From Shouchella patagoniensis (lineage in GTDB: Bacteria > Bacillota > Bacilli > Bacillales > Bacillaceae_D): a DNA stretch of 64,000 bases. The position numbers and the translations under genes were made by a program. Location: the NCBI RefSeq assembly GCF_002019705.1, contig NZ_KV917377.1, forward strand, positions 4,328,593 to 4,392,592. Direction: 5' to 3'. Numbering within the stretch: position 1 is the first letter of the stretch; every line of letters begins with the position of its first letter. The notes beneath the pieces are model-generated. The model ran no database searches and was not told the origin of the DNA. It saw only the letters and a list, made by a program, of their open reading frames with translations. Shown here in pieces: positions 57,305-64,000 of this stretch.

Positions 57305-58942
57305 TTATTTGTCTTTTTTGTTATCTTTTTGTTTTCGCTTTAACTTTTCTTGATCTTGTTTTAATTTTGCTTGTTGCTGTTTAAGTTGTTCTCGTTGATT
57401 TCGTAATTGAATGCGTTCATGGCGAATGCGTTCTTTATCTATCGTAAGGATGTTTTTCTCATTTCGTAACTCTTTTAAGAGAGACCAAATCATGAGAATG
57501 ATAATAATCGCAAAAGGGAGTGCTCCAATAATCGAAGCTGTTTGTAAGGCTTCTAAACCTGTTGGACTTGTAAGTAAAACCGCAGCAGTACCTGCAACGA
57601 CAAGACCCCAGATTAGTTTAACGACATTAGGGGGATTAAGCATCCCGCCCGTGGTTTGCATACCGAGAACAACGGTTGCCGAATCGGCTGATGTAACAAA
57701 AAAGGAACCAATTAAGAAAATTGTAATTAACGAGACTGCAAAGGTAAGCGGAAACTGCTCCAGTAGAGCAAAGAGCGCGATCTCAGGTTGGTCGCCTCCA
57801 CCCATTGCTTCAAAAAGACCTGCTCCTGAATTTTCAAAGTACATGGAAGAGCCACCAAATACACTGAACCATAAAGCACCAAATAACGCAGGTAAAGCAA
57901 TAACGCCAGTAACAAATTCGCGAATCGTACGTCCACGTGACACGCGGGCAATGAAAGCTCCAACAAAAGGCGACCAAGAAATCCACCAAGCCCAGTAAAA
58001 CAATGTCCAATCTTGTACCCAAGAAGATTCTGGGTCATACACATCAAGGCTAAAACTCATTCCAAAGAAGTTGCCTGCGTAAGAACCAATACCTTGTGTG
58101 AAAACACCCATAATATAACTAGTAGGGCCCAAAATTAGGATAAATGCCATCAGAAGAACGGCAAGTCGCACATTTAAGTTACTTAGAATCCGAATGCCTT
58201 TATTAATTCCTGTAAGTGCAGAGAGACTAAATAAGACTGTTACAATTAAAATAATAACTAATTGAAAGACCGTATCAGAAAATGACTCTAATGTAGGAAA
58301 CAAATAACGAAGACCTGCTGTAATTTGAGCAGCTCCAAATCCTAGAGACGTTGCTGTACCAAATACGGTTGCAAAAACAACAAATACATCAATCGTTTTA
58401 CCTAATACTCCGTTTACTCTGTTCCCAATTAATGGTCTAAACGTTGAACTAAACAATGCTGGCTCGTCCTTGCGATATTGGAAATAAGCAAGCGTTAACG
58501 CAACAACAGCATAAATCGCCCAAGGATGAATGCCCCAGTGAAACATGGAATACCGCATAGCTTCAGCAGCTGCCTGCTTTGTACCGGGTTCTGCATTAGC
58601 TGGAATGAAATAATGAGACAATGGTTCAGCTGATCCCCAGAATACGAGGCCAATTCCCATCCCCGCTGTAAATAGAAAAGCAAACCAAGTCATGTAACTA
58701 TACTCTGGTTCCTCATCAGGTTTTCCTAATTTAATCCGTCCATAAGGGCTGACAATTAAATAAAGGGCTACAGCAATATAAAAAGTGGCTGACAATAAGT
58801 AGAACCAGCCGAGATCAGATGAAATAAACGACTGAATCGATGTCGTAATTTCAGACATATTACTTGGAGCTAAAACGCCCCATAAAATAAAGGCTAAAGA
58901 AATGACAATAGAAATATAAAACACTTTTGTTGTACTCTTCAA
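57305..58942 (-). CDS. BCCT-family osmolyte transporter
   Basis: A 545-residue betaine/carnitine/choline transporter from TTG 58942 (GAGAGGACG upstream); the longer frame adds polar residues that do not fit. 12 helices with TWFAFLFTAGMGIGLVFWGSAEPLSHY (substrate pathway, conserved Trp), HWGIHPWAIYAVVAL and WAWWISWSPFVGAFIARVSRGRTIREF. The C-terminal tail (about 505-545) is a long charged helix rich in K, Q, R, E (QLRNQREQLKQQQAKLKQDQ). In BetP the C-terminal helix senses osmotic stress, so this tail may regulate. Imports glycine betaine or choline with Na+ or H+. Confidence 0.9.
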   Translation of the reverse strand: MKSTTKVFYISIVISLAFILWGVLAPSNMSEITTSIQSFISSDLGWFYLLSATFYIAVALYLIVSPYGRIKLGKPDEEPEYSYMTWFAFLFTAGMGIGLVFWGSAEPLSHYFIPANAEPGTKQAAAEAMRYSMFHWGIHPWAIYAVVALTLAYFQYRKDEPALFSSTFRPLIGNRVNGVLGKTIDVFVVFATVFGTATSLGFGAAQITAGLRYLFPTLESFSDTVFQLVIILIVTVLFSLSALTGINKGIRILSNLNVRLAVLLMAFILILGPTSYIMGVFTQGIGSYAGNFFGMSFSLDVYDPESSWVQDWTLFYWAWWISWSPFVGAFIARVSRGRTIREFVTGVIALPALFGALWFSVFGGSSMYFENSGAGLFEAMGGGDQPEIALFALLEQFPLTFAVSLITIFLIGSFFVTSADSATVVLGMQTTGGMLNPPNVVKLIWGLVVAGTAAVLLTSPTGLEALQTASIIGALPFAIIIILMIWSLLKELRNEKNILTIDKERIRHERIQLRNQREQLKQQQAKLKQDQEKLKRKQKDNKKDK

Positions 58943-59184
58943 AACTAACGTCCTCTCTAGATTACTGTGTAGAACAAATTTCTGCACGTATCGACAATAC
59001 CCGTTTCGTTCCAATTACAAACATCTTGTCCAATTAAGAAGCAACTTAAAAGCAATGTTTATAAGTGTAACATGATTTGGATTGTTTTAAAGGGTCTTTT
59101 CGGAAAAGAAACAATTATTCTCTGTCCATTTTACCATTTGTTGCTGGAAATCTAAAACATTAAAACGATTATTAGAATATAATA

Positions 59185-59213
59185 TTGACAGAAGTGAAAA
59201 GGAATCATAAACT
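59185..59213 (+). promoter_or_regulatory. Promoter of the cad operon
   Basis: TTGACA (59185-59190), 17-base spacer, TAAACT (59208-59213). Just after it, TCAAA-TGACTG-TTTGA (59219-59234) is a short inverted repeat resembling known CadC operators and covering the start site. Confidence 0.65.
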
Positions 59214-59248
59214 AATAATCAAATGACTGTTTGAATGAGGTGGAGCAA

Positions 59249-59629
59249 ATGAGTAACACAAAAAGGAAGCAAGATACATGTGAAGTGTTTTGTTTTGATG
59301 AAGAAAAAGTGAATCGAATCTCAGCCAGTTTAAACAACGAAAATTTTGTTCCTATCGCTGATATATTTAAAGCATTATCGGATGAAACGCGACTAAAGAT
59401 TGCATACGCTTTGTTGCAAGAAGATGAACTATGTGTATGTGACGTTGCGAATATTATTCGTTCAACTACGGCAACAGCTTCCCACCATTTACGGCATTTA
59501 CGCAACTTAGGTCTTGCCAAAAGCCAGAAAAAAGGCAAGCTGGTTTTTTATTCGTTAGATGATGATCACGTCCGTCAATTAGTTGAAGTTGCAGTTATCC
59601 ACAGTAGTGAAGTGCAAGGCCGTGGCTGA
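59249..59629 (+). CDS. cadC: CadC, ArsR/SmtB-family metal-sensing repressor
   Basis: A 126-residue repressor. ATG 59249 with AGGTGGAG upstream. Core winged helix [50 protein letters not shown]. Metal-site cysteines are present: two in the N-terminal arm (TCEVFC, residues 11 and 15) and the ELCVC pair, as in Cd/Pb/Zn-binding CadC. It represses the operon until metal binds. Stop overlaps the start of cadA. Confidence 0.92.
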   Translation: MSNTKRKQDTCEVFCFDEEKVNRISASLNNENFVPIADIFKALSDETRLKIAYALLQEDELCVCDVANIIRSTTATASHHLRHLRNLGLAKSQKKGKLVFYSLDDDHVRQLVEVAVIHSSEVQGRG

Positions 59630-61766
59630 TCAAGAAAAGGCTGTCTACCGTGTTGAAGGGTTTTCGTGTGCAGGGTGTGCTGGAACGTTTGAAAAAAAGG
59701 TTAAAAATCTTTCAGGTGTTACAGATGCCGAAGTTAATTTTGGGGCAGCAAAGATTACTGTGTATGGAGAAACGAATGTCGCGGAGCTTGAAAAAGCAGG
59801 CTCGTTTGAGAAGTTAAAAGTTAGACCAGAACATGAGCGAGTGAAAAAAGCTTCAAACGTGCAAGAACAAAACCATCTTTCCTTTATTCAAAAACATGCA
59901 ACGATTATTGGTTCTTTGCTCTTTTTAGCATTTGGACTCCTGTCTCTCGTTGTTAATGGCGAAGACAATCTTGTCACGATACTTGCATTTGCCTCGTCGA
60001 TGGTTATTGGTGGGCACTCCCTTTTTAAAGTTGGGTTTATGAATTTAATGCGACTCCAGTTCGATATGCGAACATTAATGACTGTGGCTGTTATAGGCGC
60101 TACGATCATAGGCGAGTGGACAGAAGGAGCAATTGTTGTACTCTTGTTTGCTATCAGTGAAGAACTGGAGCGGTTTTCGATGGACCGGGCAAGGCAGTCA
60201 ATTCGCTCACTGATGGATATCGCGCCAAGCGAAGCACTTATTAAACGGAACGGCCAAGAAATGACGGTTGCGGTAGAAGACATTAGAATCGAAGATGTTA
60301 TGATTGTGAAACCGGGACAGAAATTGGCAATGGACGGTGTTGTCGTCGGGGGCAATTCATCCATCAATCAAGCGGCTATTACAGGTGAATCAATTCCTGT
60401 GGAAAAGCAAGTAAATGATCATGTGTATGCCGGGACATTAAATGAAGAAGGTTTCTTAGAAGTTCGAGTAACCAAACATGTAGAAGACACGATGATTTCC
60501 AAAGTCATCCAATTGGTTGAAGATGCTCAAGCAGAAAAAGCTCCTTCCCAAGCGTTTGTAGATCGTTTTGCCAAATACTACACGCCAGCCATTATTGGTG
60601 TCGCTTTCCTTGTCGCTATCTTGCCACCCCTTTTGGCTGGAGCTTCGTGGGACACATGGATTTATCAAGGACTTGCTGTACTTGTTGTTGGGTGCCCGTG
60701 TGCCCTTGTTATCTCAACGCCAGTTGCCATTGTAACTGCAATTGGTAATGCAGCGAAAAATGGTGTGTTGGTTAAAGGCGGAGTTTATTTAGAGGAAGCT
60801 GGAAGATTAAGAGCGATTGCTTTTGATAAAACAGGAACACTTACAAAAGGAGTTCCCGTTGTGACGGATTTTACAACGATTGGTCAGGTGAACGAAGAAG
60901 AACTTCTTACAGTTATCGCAGCTCTTGAATCTCGGTCTCAACACCCTCTTGCGTCTGCTGTTATTAAAAAAGCAGAACAAGCAAAGGTTTCTTTCAAAAA
61001 CGTAGAAATGAAAAACTTCTCCTCGATTACAGGAAAGGGAATTAAAGGCGAGTTTGAAGACACGATTTATTACATCGGAAACAAGAATCTATTTGATGAG
61101 GTATTAGCAACGAGTGTACCTAGTGAGCTACATGCAAAAGTGGAAACTTTGCAACAACAGGGTAAGACGGCTTTACTCGTAGGTACAAGTAAGGGTATTA
61201 AAGCGGTTATAGCTGTCGCAGATGAAGTAAGAGACTCAAGTAAAGAAGTCATTGAGCGTCTACACGGTCTCGGAATAAAGGAAACAATTATGCTTACTGG
61301 TGATAATCACGGAACTGCTCAAGCGATTGGCAATCAAATTGGCGTGACTCATGTCCAATCAGAATTAATGCCAGAGGATAAACTCAATTACATTAAATCG
61401 TTTACGAGAAAACACGGAAGAGTAGCGATGGTAGGCGATGGAGTTAATGATGCACCTGCTTTAGCTGCCTCAACCGTCGGAATTGCGATGGGTGGAGCTG
61501 GGACAGATACCGCACTTGAAACTGCTGATGTAGCATTAATGGGAGATGATTTACGAAAACTACCATATACGATTAAACTTAGCCGCCGTGCGTTAACGAT
61601 TATTAAGCAAAATATTAGTTTTTCATTAGGAATAAAACTACTGGCATTGTTGTTAGTTCTCCCAGGTTGGTTAACGCTCTGGATTGCTATTCTTGCCGAT
61701 GTGGGTGCTACATTGCTCGTTACGGCAAATGGAATACGTTTGCTACGTGTAAAAGAGGATGATTAG
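59622..61766 (+). CDS. cadA: CadA, P1B-type heavy-metal ATPase
   Basis: A P-type ATPase of about 714 residues. The frame opens at 59583; GTG 59607 or 59622 gives the usual start just before the HMA domain, and 59622 overlaps the cadC stop by 8 bases, a coupled pair. The single HMA domain has GFSCAGC. Eight membrane helices; transmembrane CPC (VVGCPCALV), phosphorylation [15 protein letters not shown] hinge, and TGES. It is a P1B-2-type Cd2+/Zn2+/Pb2+ exporter. A GGCGTTAG/CTAACGC terminator (61773-61797) follows. Start not settled. Confidence 0.9.
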   Translation: MADQEKAVYRVEGFSCAGCAGTFEKKVKNLSGVTDAEVNFGAAKITVYGETNVAELEKAGSFEKLKVRPEHERVKKASNVQEQNHLSFIQKHATIIGSLLFLAFGLLSLVVNGEDNLVTILAFASSMVIGGHSLFKVGFMNLMRLQFDMRTLMTVAVIGATIIGEWTEGAIVVLLFAISEELERFSMDRARQSIRSLMDIAPSEALIKRNGQEMTVAVEDIRIEDVMIVKPGQKLAMDGVVVGGNSSINQAAITGESIPVEKQVNDHVYAGTLNEEGFLEVRVTKHVEDTMISKVIQLVEDAQAEKAPSQAFVDRFAKYYTPAIIGVAFLVAILPPLLAGASWDTWIYQGLAVLVVGCPCALVISTPVAIVTAIGNAAKNGVLVKGGVYLEEAGRLRAIAFDKTGTLTKGVPVVTDFTTIGQVNEEELLTVIAALESRSQHPLASAVIKKAEQAKVSFKNVEMKNFSSITGKGIKGEFEDTIYYIGNKNLFDEVLATSVPSELHAKVETLQQQGKTALLVGTSKGIKAVIAVADEVRDSSKEVIERLHGLGIKETIMLTGDNHGTAQAIGNQIGVTHVQSELMPEDKLNYIKSFTRKHGRVAMVGDGVNDAPALAASTVGIAMGGAGTDTALETADVALMGDDLRKLPYTIKLSRRALTIIKQNISFSLGIKLLALLLVLPGWLTLWIAILADVGATLLVTANGIRLLRVKEDD

Positions 61767-61770
61767 AAGG

Positions 61771-61802
61771 AAAGGCGTTAGACTCGGGCTAACGCTTTTT
61801 TT
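61771..61802 (+). terminator. Terminator of the cad operon
   Basis: AAGGCGTTAG and CTAACGCTTTTTTT form a perfect 8-bp stem with a long T-run. Confidence 0.85.
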
Positions 61803-61826
61803 GACTATATAAAATGGGGGTTGGCG

Positions 61827-62075
61827 ATGACTTACGATGTGGTTGTAATTGGTGGAGGACAAGCAGGGCTTTCAGTCGGTTATTATTTAAAACAACAAGG
61901 TAAGTCGTTTCTTATCCTTGACGAAAAAGGGGACGTTGGTGATTCGTGGAAGAAACGTTATGATTCGCTTGTTCTTTTTACGCCAAGAAACGGCTTTTTA
62001 GATCAAAAGAAAAAACCTATATTTACAAGAGTTGTGACAAATGAAGACTTGATTGAAACGATTTGCTTAAAATGA
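61827..62075 (+). pseudogene. N-terminal fragment of a flavin monooxygenase/oxidoreductase (CzcO-like)
   Basis: From ATG 61827: TYDVVVIGGGQAGLSVGYYLKQQGKSFLILDEKG, then DVGDSWKKRYDSLVLFTPRNG, the FAD-binding start of CzcO/FMO-type enzymes. It is cut at about residue 82 by TGA, against the usual 350 or more. The sequence after the stop belongs to another gene. So about three quarters of the enzyme is deleted. Confidence 0.8.
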
Positions 62076-62076
62076 G

Positions 62077-62262
62077 TTCACAGCCTTGCTCGTCGCTCAT
62101 GATGTGCGTGAAGCTGTAAAACTTGCCGACCGAATTATTTTAATTGAAGATGGTGAGATTACGCTTGATCTAGAAAATAAGGTCAGCAGCCCCCGTGATG
62201 TTACGGATGAGCGCATGGTAGAGTTGGAAAAACAAGTCGTATCAAGAATATTTGAGGAATAG
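62077..62262 (+). pseudogene. C-terminal fragment of an ABC transporter ATPase
   Basis: Reading from 62077: [20 protein letters not shown], then [20 protein letters not shown] and [15 protein letters not shown], stop TAG 62260-62262. [15 protein letters not shown] is the switch-histidine region of SsuB/TauB-type nitrate/sulfonate ATPases. Walker A, signature and Walker B are absent. The fragment begins 2 bases after the monooxygenase remnant ends, so a deletion joined two genes. Confidence 0.75.
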
Positions 62263-62395
62263 GAGCACCACGGTACATTAAAATAAGAAAATCATCTTTC
62301 TATTTAAAACGGAGAGGTGGTTTTCGGATGTAAAGGAGTTTCTAGATGGTTGTCGAACGTATTTGTATTAGAGAAACATGTAAGGAGTTAATACT

Positions 62396-62959
62396 ATGAA
62401 GAAAACAATCTTATGGAAAAATGAAGAAAGAGTTGGATATGAACATTTTTTGATGGAGGAAAATAAAGGTATAGGTACGATTATTTACGTTGATGACGAA
62501 AAAGGTCATGTGGTGAACTATGAGCTGAAGATGGAGCCCAACTGGTTGACACGTCAGCTTTTTGTGCAAGTCGACCATGGAAAAACACTAACCCTTGTTA
62601 GCGATGGTAATGGGGAATGGCTCAATAAAGACGGACAACCACTAGACGATTTGAAAGGGGCGATCGATGTGGACGTAGAATCTACTCCGTTTTCCAACAC
62701 GCTGCCAATTAACCGCAAGATTTGGAAGGTTGGAGAGAAGAAAACATTCGATATGGTGCATGTCACTATCCCGGAATTGAACGTATCGAAAGTAAAACAG
62801 ATCTATACATATGAGAGGGAAGAAGAGGGACTGCGGTATTTCGAATACGAATGTAGAGGTTATAAAAACGTAATATGCGTCGATGAGGACGGATTTGTTG
62901 TTCATTATCCAAATGTGTTTAGTAGATGGATGCCCGAAATAAGGGAGAAGACGAACTAG
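62396..62959 (+). CDS. Putative glycolipid-binding family protein
   Basis: A 187-residue soluble protein that matches the pattern of the putative glycolipid-binding family (Pfam PF06475): WKNEERVGYEHFL, a G-x-I/V strand, NYELKMEPNWLTRQLFVQV, then LDDLKGAIDVDVESTPFSNTLPINRKIWKVGE, and VDEDGFVVHYPNVFSRW. These match the DvDl-TPfTNTLPIRR core of the family. A GTAAGGAG site precedes ATG 62396. No signal peptide. Its role is not established. Confidence 0.75.
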   Translation: MKKTILWKNEERVGYEHFLMEENKGIGTIIYVDDEKGHVVNYELKMEPNWLTRQLFVQVDHGKTLTLVSDGNGEWLNKDGQPLDDLKGAIDVDVESTPFSNTLPINRKIWKVGEKKTFDMVHVTIPELNVSKVKQIYTYEREEEGLRYFEYECRGYKNVICVDEDGFVVHYPNVFSRWMPEIREKTN

Positions 62960-63005
62960 TTTCTACATGTGATGTGAAAGCAGTCTCTATGTTAGTCCTC
63001 TTATT

Positions 63006-63341
63006 CTATTTTGAAACTTCGACTAATTTTAATTGATTTCCATCTAAATCTACCATGGAGAAAACCAATCTCCCTTCACTACTCAAATGCAATTTACCAA
63101 GTGTTTTCCAATAGTCGATACAACCTTTATCTTTAAAAAACAAATCGATGTTCTCTAGATAAAAGACACATTTTGTTCTATATTCTCTGTCTGCCTTCTT
63201 TAAATATAAGAAGGCTTCTTTGTTTTGTATAAGTGCATAATCTTCTATTTCTTCCTGCAAGTGAAAGCCGAGTCTGGCTTCATAAAATGTAATACTGGAT
63301 AACAGATTTTTTACAGGAAGGATGGGAATTGATTTTAACAT
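63006..63341 (-). CDS. VOC-fold protein (bleomycin-resistance-like)
   Basis: A 111-residue single-domain VOC protein: SIPILPVKNLLSSITFYEARLGFHL at the start and SMVDLDGNQLKLVEVS (metal-type Glu) at the end. The size matches small bleomycin-binding-like members, but the binding groove cannot be judged. No clear ribosome binding site, single gene. Confidence 0.75.
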   Translation of the reverse strand: MLKSIPILPVKNLLSSITFYEARLGFHLQEEIEDYALIQNKEAFLYLKKADREYRTKCVFYLENIDLFFKDKGCIDYWKTLGKLHLSSEGRLVFSMVDLDGNQLKLVEVSK

Positions 63342-63519
63342 TACTCTTACCCCAATTCTTTAAAATCATTCTTTCAATTCATTTACAGATGTATACTTCT
63401 TTTTAATTTATCCTTATAAACTATACAAAACCTGTACATTATTCAGATTATTTGTGCAGAAATTGTTCAGAACCACTTTTTACGCTTACTAATAAATAAA
63501 GCCTCGTAAAGGTTGAGAA

Positions 63520-63545
63520 TGAACTGTACCCTTTTTAATAGACAG
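63520..63545. repeat. Probable right end of the IS3-type element
   Basis: TGAACTGTACCC...ACAG reads like the 25-base terminal inverted repeat of IS150-group elements (TG...CC start followed by AT-rich then GACAG). It lies 13 bases outside the transposase stop. The opposite end is outside the window. Confidence 0.45.
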
Positions 63546-63557
63546 TTAAAAAAACCT

Positions 63558-64000
63558 TTATGCAGCTAGTAAATGACCTCGGTATTGTTCCGGGGTCATT
63601 CTTTTTAATCCCCATTGATAACGATCAGAATTATAATAGTCAATAAAGTCTTCGACTTTGCTTTTCAGTTCAAACAACGTCCTGCACGCTTTAGCTTGTA
63701 CGTGATCTTTGAAAAGTCCGAAGAAGGATTCCATTGATGCATTATCTAGGCAGTTCCCTCTGCGAGACATGGATTGTGTCAATCCAAGTTTTTTTACCCG
63801 TTTTTGGTACACAGGATGTGTGTAATGAAAGCCTTGATCCGAATGAAGGAGTGCACCAGGGAGAAGATTTCCGTCCGAAACGTCTTTTAACCGCTGGAGA
63901 GTCTTATAGACAATGCTCATTCCTAAGGATGTAGATAAATAATGCGCAACTATTTCTCGTGTTGTTCCGTCTTTGACACATGAGAAATAGACCTTTGTTC
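63558..64000 (-). mobile_element. IS3-family (IS150 group) transposase, partial
   Basis: The frame runs from the right edge to the stop at 63558; 147 codons are visible. It contains the C-terminal half of the rve integrase domain: SLGMSIVYKTLQRL, LHSDQGFHYTHPVYQ (second catalytic Asp), SMSRRGNCLDNASMESFFGLFKDH (catalytic Glu), then FIDYYNSDRYQWGLKRMTPEQYR, the typical end. This is IS3-family OrfB. It appears intact here; the rest lies outside. Confidence 0.9.

Noticed and set aside
57411..57998. 195-residue plus-strand frame
   Set aside because: Antisense to the BCCT gene; no ribosome site, and the opposite strand is clearly coding.
1..64000. CRISPR arrays, rRNA and tRNA genes
   Set aside because: No regularly spaced repeats and no recognisable rRNA or cloverleaf sequences were seen by eye; tRNA absence was not tested by program.

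Overview
The window is a stretch of chromosome from a low-GC, Gram-positive Bacillaceae bacterium. Evidence: strong AAGGAGG-type ribosome binding sites with frequent TTG and GTG starts, dense gene packing, hairpin-plus-T-run terminators after most genes, and Bacillus-type families (VmlR-like ABC-F, SwrC/YerP-like RND pump with a TetR gene beside it, DUF2187, CadC/CadA, phospho-glycosidase PTS operon). The BCCT carrier and Na+/glutamate-type symporter would suit a halotolerant or alkaliphilic member, but the species cannot be named. I see no rRNA, tRNA, CRISPR array or replication origin.

Layout. 1-2610: tail of a MerR-like gene, an MFS exporter and an ISL3 transposase, tightly packed. 2605-4485: MFS exporter with an ArsR-DUF2087 regulator that share an operator motif. 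4.7-9.2 kb: small membrane protein, AraC/LysE pair (LysE frameshifted), IclR regulator facing a GltS-type symporter. 9.5-13.9 kb: the most unusual locus, a secreted-lipase-toxin-like cassette: membrane-anchored protein, GHSLGG lipase with a long helical C-terminus, small helical partner, and two decayed copies of the membrane-anchored protein around it. 14-20 kb: CNNM/CBS membrane protein, VOC protein, APH-type phosphotransferase, GyrI-like protein, DUF2187, methyltransferase, then a decayed lrp/eamA pair. 20.4-28.6 kb: TetR/P450 pair, CitMHS carrier, RND pump with TetR. 28.8-31.2 kb: VmlR-like ABC-F gene behind a complete transcription-attenuation leader, plus a VOC protein.

31.5-37.5 kb: kinase-like protein, then ChbG deacetylase and GntR regulator divergent from a GH4 phospho-glycosidase and PTS IIC-IIA-IIB. 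The set matches a chitobiose-type (or cellobiose) uptake pathway: the PTS phosphorylates the disaccharide, ChbG deacetylates it, and the GH4 enzyme cleaves it. A near-consensus cre site and an inverted repeat lie in the divergent promoter. 37.6-41.2 kb: small secreted protein, then a Fur-box-controlled siderophore lipoprotein and a fused FhuB-like double permease without an ATPase gene. 41.3-49 kb: NADH-oxidase-like enzyme, small membrane proteins, acetyltransferase, phage-like GDPD and partner, and a GntR/tartrate-dehydrogenase-type pair with an operator. 49.2-51.6 kb: a gamma-glutamyltransferase interrupted by an extra beta-rich domain. 51.8-57.3 kb: efflux pumps and MerR regulators with 19-bp-spacer promoters, and several decayed genes. 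57.3-64 kb: BCCT carrier, cadmium-resistance cadCA, joined gene fragments, a glycolipid-binding-family protein, VOC protein, and an IS3-type transposase running off the end.

At least nine genes are broken (LysE, immunity-like copy, lrp, eamA, hydrolase, aldo/keto reductase, MerR, flavin monooxygenase, ABC ATPase). Single-base ones could be sequencing errors; the truncated and fused ones cannot.
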